Shown here in pieces: positions 24,140 through 36,036 of a DNA stretch of 64,000 nt (position 1 is the stretch's first letter; every line of letters starts with the position of its first letter). The translations under genes and the position numbers were made by a program. The stretch spans positions 31,780,001-31,844,000 of the forward strand of contig CM077597.1 in assembly GCA_039654915.1 (NCBI GenBank). The letters are read 5' to 3'. The DNA is from Aquilaria yunnanensis (lineage: Eukaryota > Streptophyta > Magnoliopsida > Malvales > Thymelaeaceae). The notes below the pieces were generated by a model. That model was given only the letters and a program-made list of their open reading frames with translations. It searched no databases and had not been told where the DNA came from.

Positions 24140-26600
24140 TGTTACCACCTTCACAAAATGGAAAAATAACAGCATAAGGACCTAAACTTGTATGCTTTAA
24201 TTTTCACCATAGTGTATGAATTGTGGAGTGTAAAGTATTCAATATACACTCCCCTAAGTGGCACAAACAATGATAATTTGGTCCTTAAGAAAGCATTGGC
24301 ATATTGTGTAGTTTTCAAGTAACCTATGGACTAAATTGTAAGGTTACAAAAGTTGGATACTCAATTGTACAAATTTGCAAAGATGGCTATGAAAAGGACA
24401 TGGATGGAATTGTGAGGAAAGGAGATGGATGGAATTATGAATAAAGGACATGGATGGAATTAAGGATATTTTTTAGGACCAAAGTGCTTAAGGAGGCAAA
24501 GTTAGTCATTTAATGTTTAAGGACACTTAAGGGCCTAAGTGTCCCAAACTTTTCTAAAGGTGAAAATGACACTTGGCAAAGGTTAAAATAGGTTAAAAAC
24601 TTTCATTTTCCCATCCCAAATGGCTGGTAAAAATTTTGTCCAAGTATGGCCAAAATTTTACAAAATTTGCAAACATGCCATTACTAAAACCAAGAAAGAA
24701 ATAAAGCTAGAAAAAAAATCATTTTCTCCCCATTTTCTTCCAAAAAAATTTGACCTCCACCTGCTAGGGTTCTTCCTTGAATTGCTTCACATCCCTCCAT
24801 AGCCACCTTGCTGCAAACAATCAAGAGAAGGCAAGAGAAGATAACCAAAGCATAAAGGAAGACCATAAACCCTAGTTTTCAGGTTTATCTAAGGTTTATT
24901 GGATTTCTAGCAAAAGGTAAGGAGTTCTCTTACTCTCTTTTGATGTTTACTATATTTCCAACCATCCATGGAGCTAGGGCTAAGCTTGGAAGAGAGCCAT
25001 GAGCTTGATGGGCAAGCTTAGTGAGAGGAGTGCACTTAGTCAAGGTTTTGTGACCTAGTGTGAAGTGTATAATGATGGCAGCAAATTTAAGGGTTTATAG
25101 AGCCCAAATTTAGTACTAAGTAGTGTTAAAACTCTTCTAAAGCCAAGATTATGCTTGAGGAAGCCTGCCATAGTGATCTACTTATGTTTATTACTTGTTT
25201 TATGGACTAACCAATGAATATTGTTGCTGCCGCATACATGTGTTTGTTATTTAGGTTTGATTGCTGCATTTGGATGCCCTATATTGGATATTTGCATTGT
25301 GTTTTCTCATATTTTAGTGTATTTGAATGTAGGTGATTACTAAAGGTTACATTAGATTAGTGTTAAACTGTTCTCTTTACTAAGTTTCTTGCCTCCATGA
25401 AACTTACCTCCCCTTAAATCTACCTATTTAAGGTCCAGGAGAAAGATCACATTCAAACTAACCCTTTTGATTCGATTTTTGATCTAAAATTTTAGGTACA
25501 TGAACTTTAATGTGTCTAGTTATGATATGGAAATTTTTGTGACTTTAGGAGCACATTTGGTACTTTTAGTGATGGTGTTTATTGTGTTACGCAGCAATTG
25601 TCCAGCATCCTATTTTGGAGTGCATTATGTCTCAAGCATCTCTTATGACTTGGGTGTGTGTCTTTAGCTGAGTTAAGGCCATGATGTAGTGCATGGATTC
25701 ATGTAAATTTAAGGTATGTAAATTTGGAACAAGTATGTGAACATTTGAGGATGGTTTTGCTATGTATGTGAAGGTGGTGCACAAGCTGTCTAAGTGTGAA
25801 TGATGGGCTGCTTATTTGTAAATTATATTTTAACCACATAAAGTTGCTATATGCAAGAGCATGTAATTAATATATGTATTGGAAATGTATGGGATGGTCG
25901 TAGATGGCTTACCCCTTGTGAATGAAGTGTTTGCACACTTATGAAATTTTGTATGGGCATAATGGTCATAAAGTGGATAGAATTTTGACCCTGCACTTAA
26001 AGTTCTATATCTCCCTGTGTAGAGTGAATCTTCATATGAAATTTTGACCACACCTATACCACATCTATAGGTTTAACTAGGATTTATAATTACTACATTT
26101 GGAGCTTTGTAACCAAAGTTATGACATTGAAATTTTGGCTAATTTACTGTTCATTTGGTCAGAATTTTGTAACCAACTTCAAAAATCCATAATTTGGTCC
26201 ATAGGTGGGCTATTGATATAGAAAAAAATTCCTTGGTTTGGTCTAAGTTTCTACTTGATAATGGAGAAAAGGAAATAAGTGGTACCTGGCTAGATTAATA
26301 CATTTTTTTTAGAGAAGTTCACATGCAGTGGCTAGAAACATGAACTTAACAAGATTGCCTAATGTATGGTAGCCAAGATTGAGACTTGTGCTAGTATTTT
26401 TGTTCCTTTCTACCATGATGTGCATAAAATGTGAATATGTGTATAATGGTTGGACCAATATGCATGTATTCACATGGTGCCCAAGAGGGCCACTTGGGTA
26501 TGCACATTAAGGGTATCGTTCTAATGGCTTATAGGACATACCAATCCTGGGATTTTAAATGCACAATTTTGGCAGCATAACTGGACTTCCCCAAAGTGGG
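24140..26600 (+). repeat. Long LTR D' (about 2.4 kb)
   Basis: It starts TGTTACCACCTTCACAAAA, matching the LTR start at 62670 (TGTAACCACCTCACAAAAA), and about 24140-24900 is collinear with 62670-63460. Its last 240 bases (about 26350-26600) match 63470-63720 in inverted orientation. No coding content. The left junction is clean within element E; the right end merges at about 26600 into copia gag. I found no TSD, so this may be a truncated or recombined copy. Confidence 0.6.
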
Positions 26601-26892
26601 TAACAAAATGCCCCCATGTTCACTTGTTACTTTAAAGCTTAGATTCCATGGCAATCAGGATGAGACAAGCAACATCCATGGTATTATCTGAATGCTTCTT
26701 ATAAGCATTTTTTTTAGCTCTCGGAGCATTGCCAGCAGGCTCACTCAAAATGGGCTTCTCTAGGACATAAAACATTGCCTACTACTTGAGGAATATCCTC
26801 AAATTTTTGTACTATTTGAGAAATTTGGTTTCATTCAATTTTTCATTCTCAAGGATTGATTGCACTAAAAGTGTTGATATGTTTTGTGCCAT
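26601..26892 (-). pseudogene. gag N-terminal fragment of copia copy L
   Basis: Starting at the ATG whose complement is at 26890-26892, this aligns with the first part of gag of J (57913 leftwards) as far as 26601, where similarity ends abruptly. It carries stops. In intact relatives this region is the copia Gag that forms the cytoplasmic particle. Confidence 0.75.
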
Positions 26893-27972
26893 GCTAATCT
26901 ACAATAGTAAATATGTATTGTAAGAGTCATGTATTTTTATTCATTTAATAAGGATTTTTATTAAATGATAGTTGCACTATTTTACTCAAAATATTAACAT
27001 TTGATATTATTTCAGAACACCTCAGTGCTAAGGTATTCTAGTGGGCTAAGATTCATGTTTTAACATAACTTAAGTTAGCTTTGGCTTTTTCTCAAGTCAT
27101 TGCTATTTAGGTAGGCAACCCATTGGCAATTGCATCTCTTGCAACTCCTAGATAGCTAGGTGAACAACACTTGTCCAAGCTCATCCCATGAACTCAAACC
27201 CAACTCTATGCCTCTATGTCCCCAATCCTATTAGGATGACTTAGTTAAGTTGGAGCCAAAGTTAGCAATTTGGATATCACTCTTATCCCATCGCGTCTTA
27301 CCAATATGAACATAGGTATTTTTCTTTGGCAAACCCACCAAATGTTGATCAAAGTCCTGATGAGTGCCAACATAAGGAAGGAATCATATTTAAAGAATTA
27401 ATATTTTGCTTGAGGGTGTTTTTCTTTGATCTCATCAATTATTATCTTCGGTTGTCTTATACATGAATCACATATAAATATAAAACTTGCATCTCATGCA
27501 TACAATTAATGAAATGTGACATGGTTATAGCCCAACCTATTTGATATTCTCAAGCTAATGAGAATATCATGAAAGCCTTAGAAAAGAAAAAGTATTCACA
27601 ACCTTCTTCTCCTCTTTCTCGGTTGTCTCCTTGCAGTCACCTCCTCGAACGCACAACCTTAGATGCAGCTATAGTATATAGTTACATTAATAACAGAAAT
27701 CTTGAGTTACATTTGAGGGAAGTAAGGTGAAAACGTAAGGTACAACAAGAAGAGTAGACAGGCATGACACACAGGCTGTATTTACAAGTACAACAAACCT
27801 AGGTTATAACCATGGATCATGCTTCAATTAACAAACAACATATCAAATCAAATCTCATTTAACAAGATAATGCATGTTAATTAACATGAGTTTTTTAATG
27901 AATTTGTTAATGTGGCACTTCAAAGACCTAATCAGCGGTCCGTGATAATCACGCTACGAGAGCAACAAAAAG
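26893..27972 (-). other. 5' leader of copia copy L, gag-proximal part
   Basis: Non-coding, collinear with 57914-59010 of element J and with 1-1020 of copy K. It ends at the AAAAG (27968-27972) that borders the nested Ty3 element A. Confidence 0.8.
26942..26967 (-). promoter_or_regulatory. Conserved hairpin 50 nt upstream of copia gag (copy L)
   Basis: CATTTAATAA and TTATTAAATG form a perfect 10-bp stem around a 6-base loop, with one further T:A pair outside. The equivalent place in J (57963-57988) has the same stem and the same distance to the gag ATG. A role in RNA packaging, dimerisation or translation is inference only. Confidence 0.5.
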
Positions 27973-28818
27973 TGAGGTGTTACTTGTTGCCCATGGATAA
28001 TAGTTCCAAAGCATACTCAAAAGTCTACCCCATCAACTTGGTCCAAGAAGAAGAAATTGATTGAAGGAGAAAGAGGAGAAGTTAGAAACAGAAGCAACGG
28101 TGAGAAGTAGAATTCTAGAAGGGAAATTAGAAGAAATCTAGTTGGAAAAGAATAACTTGTTGCACAAGTGCACCACAAAATTAAAAAAGAACAAAAGAGC
28201 AGATTATTACTCAATGCAGCTTTAATCTTATTAATTTTATTATAAAAACATGAAATAGAAGCCTTATGTATAGTTAAGAAGCTAAGGTTTTTAGCCTTAC
28301 ACAGCTTGGATGAAAGAAAATCCTAAACCTAGAAAAAAAAAAAAAAGCAATCCTGGTTAAACTAGGCTTTGGAAACATAGTTTGAACATTTGTTCCAAAC
28401 CTATTACTTGGCAAAATAACAAATAGGAAAAAAAAACTAACTATGAAACTTAAGCAAAAATGCTAGAGCATGCAAGAAAGCCTTAAAAAGGCTCCTAGGA
28501 GGCTCTCTAGTGCACTCTAGGTGTTACTTGGGGTTTTGGCTTAGGCCACTTGTGTCTGATGAGCTTTCCTTTTTTTCTCTAAATTGAGTCTTCATTTTAT
28601 GGTATGACTTAAAGTTCTTGAGGTCCTGGACACAAAGGGCTTGGCTAAATTATGAGATGGTGTAGAAAGGCTCCAAGGCATGCTCCAAATGTGCCAAAAT
28701 GAGCACTTGGAGTGCCTCTTGTGTTTCTTTGGCTTTTTTCCTTGTGAGAGGTCCTGTGCTTATCTTCATTAGGTCCATGGATGTATTGGAAGCCTCTGAC
28801 CTTGATGGTCTTCCATCA
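27973..28818 (-). repeat. 3' LTR of element A
   Basis: The plus strand runs from TGAGGTGTTACTTG to TCTTCCATCA and aligns with 33478-34353. The right end abuts the PPT (minus strand GAGGAAGAGGGAGA, 28819-28832). An A-run near 28330-28345 lies inside. Confidence 0.87.
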
Positions 28819-28871
28819 TCTCCCTCTTCCTCAAAGAGATTTGTCCTCATATCATCACCTACATCAAACAA
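28650..28871 (-). pseudogene. Pol C-terminus of element A, overlapping the PPT and 3' LTR
   Basis: A minus-strand frame of about 73 codons starts left of the integrase, translates the PPT as acidic text (EEEGDDG), enters the LTR at 28818 and ends at 28650. It contains GPLTRKKAKETQEALQ, a basic motif common at the pol C-terminus of plant Ty3 elements. The same motif lies just inside the LTR starts at 4119 (GPMTRKREK) and 47561 (GPMIRMKAK), so LTR-encoded pol is a family trait. Frame integrity here is better than in the rest of pol. Confidence 0.7.
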
Positions 28872-29890
28872 AGATATGTTACTTTCTCATGCAAGGCTTT
28901 AACCATCTTGGCTTTAAGGAAAAGACATTAGTCCATAGGGGTTAGTGGGTTAAAACCTTAAATAACTTTAAAAGGTGAATATCAGTTGTTTTATGCACTA
29001 CCCTATTATAAACGAACTCAACATGAGGCAAAACTTCTTCCCAAGTTTCCAAGTTCCTTTGAATTATGGTTTTTAGGATAGTGGTCAAAGTTCTATTTGT
29101 TACCTCAATTTGGCCATCATTTTATTGATGGCAAGTAGTAGAAAACATAAGTTTAATACTTAACTTGCTCGACGAAACTCTCTAAGAGTGGCAAAGGAAC
29201 TTCACATCTTAGTCACTCATAATTATCCTTGGAATTCCATGCAACCTTACAATTTCTTTAAGGAAAAGATTGGCAATGTTCATAGCATCATTTGTCTTGT
29301 GACATAGAACAAAATGTGCCATCTTTGAGAACCTATCCACAATTAGCAAGATTGAGTACTTCCCATTCTTTGTCTAAGGGAGTGCTGCAAAATCCATAGA
29401 AATATCAATCCAATGGTGAGTAAGAATATGCAATGGAGTATAGAGTCAATAAGGGTTTAGTTTTGACTTAGCCTTTTTACACTAAAGACAACTAGTGCAC
29501 AATCATTCAACAACTCTTTGCATCTTTGGACAATAGAACTTCTCTATGAGCACACTTAAGGTTTTTTCAACCACAAAGTTTCCCATTAATCATTCTCTAT
29601 GAGCTTTTTGGACTAGCAAATTCCTCAAAGAATGCTTAGGAATGCACAACTTATCTTTCTCGAAAAGAAAACCATCAACCTTCTAGTACTTTTACAAACC
29701 TGTTATAGCATGCGAAAGTTAGAATAACTCTCATACAAGTCTTTAAAATACTCAAGATTTAAAACCTTAGCTTATAACCACAATGTTTTCCTTACCTTGT
29801 TTGTACTTAATGTTGTATGGAAAAGTCTCTATGAACTCCACCCACCTTCCATGCCTTCTATTCAGCTTTCCTTTCCCTTTTAAGTGCTTC
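28872..29890 (-). pseudogene. Integrase region of element A
   Basis: The minus strand shows decayed integrase blocks: a core segment near 29200-29250 (usually HGIPR.I.SDRD, here eroded) and, near 28955-29010, the post-core words GFNPLTPMD and ALHEKV, typical of this group (.YG.NPLTPLDL). Numerous stops. Position between RNase H and the pol C-terminus supports the call. Confidence 0.7.
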
Positions 29891-31020
29891 AAAGATTGGT
29901 GGTCTATATGGATGATGAATTCCTTAATGTTGTCAGCTTTCAAAAGTTCTCACTAAGGCATACATCTCTTTGTCATAGATGGGGTTAGTCAAGGTGGTGC
30001 CACTTAACTTCCCACTAAAGCAAGCTATAGGCCTTCATTCCTACATAAAAATAGCTCCAATACCATGTCCACATCCATCCCATTCAACTTCAAAATTCTT
30101 ATAAAAATCAAGCAAAGCTAGGATAGGTGCATTACTGAACTTGGGTTTAAATGTTCTAAATGCATGTTTTTGTGTCTTTTCCCACTTAAGGCCTACATTT
30201 CTATTTACTACTTCATTTAAAGGTGCAACAATGCTGGAGAAATCTTTTATAAACCTCCTATAAAAACTAGCAAGGCCATGAAAATATCTCACCTTAGAAA
30301 TAGGTTTAGGTGTTGGCCACTCTTGTGTGGCCTTTACCTTTTCTTGATCAACCTCCACACCTTTTTAGCTCACAACAAATCCAAGAGAGATCATACAGTT
30401 AGTACAAAAAGAACACTTCTTCAAGTTGGCATACAACTTTTGTGCTCCTAAAATTTCTAACACTTGCCTTAAATGATCATCATGCCCATGCATGCTCTTA
30501 CTATACACTAAGATTTCATCAAAGTAAAGAACAACAAACTTTCCAATCAAATCACTTAAAACATGATTCATGAGTGTCATAAAAGCACTAGGAGCATTAG
30601 ATAAACCAAATGGCTTGACTAACCACTCATATAACCCGAATTTAGTTTTAAAGATTGTCTTCCATTAATCCCCCTTTTTCATCCTAATTTGATGACAACC
30701 ATTTTTACCATGGAGAATAGAGTGCATCCATGCAACTTATCCAGCATGGCATCTAATCTAGGAATAGGACGTACTTTACAACTATTTTGTTAACTAGTCT
30801 ACAATCCATGCACATTTTCCATGTTCCATCTTCCTTAAGCGCTGGGATCATAGGCATAGCACAAGGGCTCAAGCTCTCCTTCACATTTTCCTCTAAGAAT
30901 AAGACTTTAACTTGCCTCTGAATCTCCTTGGTCTCCTTGGGGTTACTGCTATAGGCTTGCTTGGTTGGAATGAAAATTGTAGGAATAAGATCCATTTGAT
31001 GCTTACTGCTACTCACTGGC
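29891..31020 (-). pseudogene. RT and RNase H of element A
   Basis: RT begins near 31016 (KQAYSSNPKETKEIQRQVKVL) and contains MCMDCRLVNKI. The catalytic box at about 30505-30540 reads [14 protein letters not shown], with the second Asp replaced by Glu. The thumb/connection at 30358-30041 reads VRYFHGLASFYRRFIKDFS, followed by the first RNase H block (GCGHGIGAIFM, usual DASG partly changed). Stops separate the blocks. The Asp to Glu change in the catalytic pair would be expected to cripple polymerisation. Confidence 0.87.
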
Positions 31021-31399
31021 AGTAGTCATCTTTTCTCCTTGGGAAATACACCTTCAAAGTCATTAAGAAAAGAATAATAACACTAGGAAGTGTTAGTTAA
31101 GTCACTAGATAAGAACAAGGTTTCTTTGTAAAGTAAAAAAAGCACTGGCTTTTGTGCTTGATTGACTTTCATTACATCACTTATCTTTATTATCAAGCTT
31201 TCTTTTTTTTTTCTCTGTACTTTCTTCTCTCAACATTTACTTTGGGAACTCTCAACACTCTTCTTCCCCTTAAGGTCACCTAACTCACATCTTTCTTTTG
31301 ATCTTTCAACATTTCCCTCATCACTCAGGCCCTCATCTTTCCTTTTCCTCTCATTGATTTTTCTGTTGACCTCACCATGAATCTTTATTTGATCCTCCA

Positions 31400-31960
31400 T
31401 GATTTTTTATAGTGAAAGTAGTGCCAATATTATGGTTTTGTCTTTGAATTGGAGGGAGTATCTATTCTTGAAAGCATTGTGTATGACCCTTCTACCATAT
31501 TGCCATGGTCTTTCTAAAAGGATGTGGCTTGCCTCCATGGGAACAATATCACAAAGTACTTCATATTCATATCTTCTAATCTTAAAGGCTACGATGACTT
31601 GCTTTGTTACCTTCACCTCATCATCATTGTTGAACCATTGAAGCCTTTAAGGTCTCAAGTGTCTTTTGGTAGGTAGCTGCAATTTCTTAACCAAAGTAGC
31701 ACTAGCAATATTAGTTAAACTTCCTTAATCTATAATCATGCTATAAAACTTGCCTTCAATGTAACACCTAGTGTGAAAGATATTCTCCCTTTGTTTGTGG
31801 TCCTCTTTGATGTGAACATTCAAGGCTCTTATTACTACTAGTGTGACTCCTTCTTCCATAAAGTCTATCTTGTGTTCATCCTCCTTGATTGACTCTTCAT
31901 GCTTCTCTTCATCATTCACATCTGTGAGCATTTTTCCAACATCATTGAGTAGCATAGTCC
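31400..31960 (-). pseudogene. Protease of element A
   Basis: The minus strand reads NIFHTRCYIEGKFYSMIID then a stop where the active-site Gly-Gly-Ser loop should continue (about 31715-31760). Further on (31407-31616) it reads VLCDIVPMEASHILLERPWQY, the flap and C-terminal HILLGRPW motif with Gly to Glu. Element C at 61783-62290 has the same arrangement with an intact IIDGGSCTNVAS loop. Confidence 0.78.
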
Positions 31961-33000
31961 TTTGATTGGCACAATCTCTTGCTAGAAACCCATTGCCTTG
32001 GCACTTGAAACAAATCTTGTCTTAGTTTCTAGGTCTAAACTTAGATTCAAGGCTTCTTTCTTAAGCCCTTTGACACTAGCTCTTAAAGGGTGCCTCAGGT
32101 TTGGCTTTAAAGTCCCCCTTCCTTGGCTTATCTTTCCTCCCATTATTGCTCTATGTTGGCCTTGCATTAAGGTTAGGTTTTGTAGAAAACCTTATTGCTC
32201 TTTCCTCTTAAGTTGCCTCTCCATCAAATAGCTGCATGTGGCATATCATCAAGCTCCACACAAAGGTGCAACTCCACTAAGGTGGCAATGTCAAGGTTTA
32301 GACCATGCAAGAATCTAGCCATGGTGGCTTCTTGGTCCTCCTCATTGTTTGCCTTTAGAGCTTTTGATGTAGCTCCTTTTGGTAGCAGCTAGGTGCAAAT
32401 CTCTTCCTTATCATAGCCTTCAATTTTTTCCATGTTTACACTGGCTCCTCTTGGTTTCTTTGTCTAGAGTTCACAAACTGAGTCCACTAAGCAAGAGCAT
32501 GGTTAGTAAACTCCAAAATGGCAATCCTTACCTTTTGGTCCTCAGGATAAGTATGGCACTCACTTTGGCCACCCATTTAAGGAATGGCTCCATGTCACTC
32601 CTCCTTTTAAATGGTGGGATTTGAAGCTTTATTGCATTAAGGCTAGGGTTCTCCCTTGGCCGCCTGCTCATGAGTCTACTAGGTGGTGGTGGTGGCGGCA
32701 CATTCTCAAGGTTGCCATCTTTATAGTTAATGACTTCATGGCTTGTAGATGGATCCCTCCTCAAAGGTACTTTTGGTAGGTGGTCTAGGATGCCTTTTTA
32801 TGGTGCTTGCTCAAGCCTCCAATTGGTCTCCTCCACCCTCTCCATTCTGTCCATCATGGCCAAGACTTTAGAACTTAGGTCAAGGATGGCTTGTATAGGA
32901 GAAGCCTTCAACTTCTTCATGTCTCGGCCAACTTCTTTAAACTTGATATCCGAATCAAAGATCCTCACAAACACTCTTTTTCTCTCATTTTGTTAGTGTA
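31961..33000 (-). pseudogene. gag of element A
   Basis: From about 32990 leftwards the minus strand encodes a Gag-like protein: a helical N-terminal part near 32820-32990, a proline run with PPFKRRSD at about 32580-32720 (start of the Ty3 Gag core, compare IPSLQGRSDPDAY in element C), an eroded core, and a zinc knuckle at about 31970-32013 read CFKCQGNGFLARDC with the zinc His replaced by Phe. Stops and frameshifts are present. Confidence 0.75.
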
Positions 33001-33460
33001 AAGTTGCTTAAACAATCAAAACTCCTAATTTCTAACATAACTCACTTAAAGCACACAATGACTTTAAATCCTACAAAACCTTTCAAAATTCTTCTTGAAA
33101 TAAAGAAAATATAGTAGAAAACACTTTGAAACGATAAGACAATGTAAGAATAAGATGTTCTTCCAATGAAATATTGAAAGAAAAAGAAAAAGAAAATTAG
33201 GGTTCTGAAGATTAGGGTTTCAACCAACTAGGGTTTTTGTTAAAAATAGAAGCTTTTTCCTTATTACAAACTCTTTTCTAGCATTTGTTTGATTGATATT
33301 TATTGACTTTCATACTTGGTTGAAGGCACTTTGAACACACACAAAGAAATCTGAAAAAGATAAGAACAAAACAAATTGAGATAAATGAAATTATGCAAGA
33401 ACACAATGAAATAAATGCAATAACACAAAGATAGGATAAATAGGTTTTGCCTACAAAACT

Positions 33461-33475
33461 TTGGCTTTGATATGA
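33461..33475 (-). other. Primer-binding site of element A
   Basis: The minus strand reads TCATATCAAAGCCAA two bases after the LTR. This is a decayed tRNA-Met-type PBS; the family form in element C is TGGTATTAGAGCCAC. Confidence 0.6.
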
Positions 33476-33477
33476 CT

Positions 33478-34353
33478 TGATGTGTTGCTTGTTGCCTTCA
33501 GATATTAGTTCCAAAGCATACCCAAAAGTCTACTCCACCAACTTGGTCCAAGAAAAAGAAATTGATTGAGCGAGAAAGAAAAAATGTTAGAAATAGAAGA
33601 CAAGGTGAAAATCATAATTGTAGAAGAGAAATTGGAAGAAATCTGATTGGAAAAAAAGAACTTATTGCACAAGTGCAACCAAAAGTTGAGGAAGAACAAC
33701 AGAGAAGAGTATAGCTCAAAGTAACTTTATTCTCATTAATCTACTTTTAAAAACACAAAATGCAAGCCTTATCTATGGTTATGAAGCTAAAGTTTTTGGC
33801 CTCACACCACTTGAATGAAAGAAACACCCTAAACCTAGAAAAAGAAGTAATCCTAGTCAAACTAGGCTTTAAAAACATGGTTTGAACACTCTTCCACTTC
33901 AAATCTGTGTAGCAAGTCTCCCAAGTGTTCCAAATCTATGACTTATCTAAATAACATATGGGAAAAACAAACTAACTAAAAAATTTGAGCAAAAAAGCTC
34001 GAAGAAACAAGAAAATCTTAAAAGGGTTCCTAGGAAGCTCTTAGGAGCACTTCAACTGCCACCTGTGGTTTTGGCTTAGGCCTCCTACATCCGATGAGAT
34101 TTCCATTGTTTCTCCTATTTGAATCTTAATTATATGGTATGACTTGAAGTTCTTGTGCTCCTGGACATAAAGGGCTCAGCTAAATTGTGAAATGGTGTGG
34201 AAGGGCTCAAAGGTGGACTCCAAGTGTGGCAATATGAGCACTTAGAGTGCCTTTTGTGTTACTTTGGCATTTTTCCTTGTGAAAGGTCCTATGCTTATCT
34301 TCGATGGATCCCTGGATCTCTTGGAAGCCTCCAAGGTTGATGGTTCTCTAACA
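33478..34353 (-). repeat. 5' LTR of element A
   Basis: The plus strand runs from TGATGTGTTGCTTG to TTCTCTAACA and aligns with 27973-28818. It is followed by AAAGACCCTACTTGAGG, which resumes the leader of copia copy L (compare 1015-1040 in K). Confidence 0.87.
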
Positions 34354-34629
34354 AAAGACCCTACTTGAGGTGTTCAAGCAGCACATATCCAATATCTATA
34401 AGGATCACAGCAACCATTGCTACAATCCTAATATAGATAGATATTTCATATCATTCAGTCCAGGGTTAATCTCACTAACCTATTTCTCCTATATCATCAT
34501 ATATCTCATATATTATGTTTTCTAGTTCGTATATCATGAATCAATCTAATTTATCATGAACAAAAAAACAAGTCATGGAATTCAACACACAATCTCGATT
34601 TAGAGTTGCACAAGTAGCTCTAATACCAC
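34354..34629 (-). other. 5' leader of copia copy L, PBS-proximal part, with PBS
   Basis: Collinear with 1015-1310 of K and 59010-59302 of J. The minus strand has TGGTATTAGAGCT (34616-34628) next to the LTR, the tRNA-Met-type PBS with one change. Confidence 0.82.
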
Positions 34630-36036
34630 TATAGGGTTTTGAGTGCCAAAATAGCACAACAAAATTAACTGAAACCACTCTAGAATCCATTTAAAATGGA
34701 ATAAATTGAGTGTTCAAATTTTTTTCGTACCTATCAAGTTAACATCATTCACCCAACTATTTAGTCAAATCACAAAACTTGAACAGTTGATGTGTTCAAG
34801 TTATCTATGATATCCACAAAAACCAGTTAGATCACATGACTCTCCTAGCTACTAGCAAAAGTGTCTCTTTTGTGCTAGCTTGCATCCTCTAAGGAAGAAC
34901 AAGAAGGGAGTGCAACTGGAGTTTTAGAACTCTTTTTGACTTCATCTAGGGAGGCTCACTATGAAAACAACACTATATATCCCATATATAATGATGCATA
35001 ACTTCCAAGACAAGTAGGTTTCATAACCCTAATCTAATTAGGCGTAATTTCAGGCTCAACAATGGGCTCAACCTTTGGGCCAATAATTAATCCAAAATTA
35101 CATGAAACCATAACCAAACAATTTGGCCCATACACTTAAACAATCCAATTGGCTCTAAGTATGTGAGCCTATAGGCTCTTGTAATGTTGGCAATGATCAT
35201 AAATCACATTTATGATCATAAAGTATGGACAATGTCTAGCAACACAACATTGCTATCCAAGTGACAAGATAGTCAATGATTCGACTAAACCCATATGATC
35301 ATTATTTGTATATGTCATTGTTCATTTGTGCAAGATACTAAGACCAAGCATGAGACATCGAATGTGTCATCCATGTATAAACCAATTTATGGTTTCTTGA
35401 ATCTAGAGTAAACTAACTAAAATTGATGAAATTGATATCTGATATTGACATGTTCGAGCATGGCCATGCATTTTCTCAGTCTCACTCAATCAAGGGACTC
35501 TAAGATATCACTCCTGTTATATAGAAGGGACAAATCCCATCTTGATCATACAAATCCCTCCACATGATATGTGACATACTCAATGACCACTTTATGTTCA
35601 CTTAGTTTCAAGCAAGAAAAAATAGTATCAAAGTATGCAACTCACATGTAGGGAACCCTAATGATCTCATGTCAGACTATATATACAATGATCACTATGA
35701 GAACCACTTATAACACTCATATAATAATCCATGTGGCATTCTCTTGGTAGGTCAATTTAGTACACAGGTTCTCTAACTTATACCTATATGTAGACTACAT
35801 ATTTCATATTAGTCTACACATATGCTAGTTTTATGTATTCTTGCAACTCACTTTATAATAATACTAGACTACGGACATTTAAGAATACTATATTCTAGGG
35901 TTATAATTATGTTTGATTATGTCACATAGAAACAAACAATAATCATAATTATTGGAGTTATGTGTCAATAAAATATCATGATTGAATGTGTAAAATACAA
36001 CCATATCATGACTGGCTTTAGGGAATGACACTAACA
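34630..36036 (-). repeat. 5' LTR of copia copy L (1.41 kb)
   Basis: It runs from TATAGGG (decayed TG end) to CACTAACA and is collinear with the other copia LTRs. It contains the GATCATAAATCACATTTATGATCAT block near 35197-35221. Confidence 0.85.

Larger units (their letters stand above)
27973..34353 (-). mobile_element. Ty3/gypsy element A, complete but degenerate, nested in copia L
   Basis: A minus-strand element with two LTRs of 846 and 876 bases, PBS (33461-33475), PPT (28819-28832), and gag, protease, RT, RNase H and integrase remnants in Ty3 order. Its pol frame continues through the PPT into the 3' LTR. The target duplication is AAAAG on the left and AAAG on the right. Same family as element C (plus strand) and as the LTR fragments at 4105 and 47561. 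The protease of this family reads IIDGGS rather than DTGA. I do not assign a named lineage; pol reaching into the LTR is reported for the CRM group, which is one candidate. Confidence 0.88.
26601..36036 (-). mobile_element. Ty1/copia copy L, truncated and split by element A
   Basis: A minus-strand relative of J and K. It comprises part of gag (26601-26892), leader (26893-27972 and 34354-34629), PBS and 5' LTR (34630-36036). Everything downstream of early gag is missing at the left breakpoint. Ty3 element A (27973-34353) sits inside the leader. Comparison with the K leader around 1000-1030 places the insertion at a CCACCAAAAG-like site, with (A)AAAG on both sides. Confidence 0.85.

Noticed and set aside
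32640..32700. Proline run / GGTGGTGGTGGCGG as a microsatellite-type regulatory site
   Set aside because: It encodes the PPPPPP stretch of Gag of element A on the minus strand; no separate feature needed.
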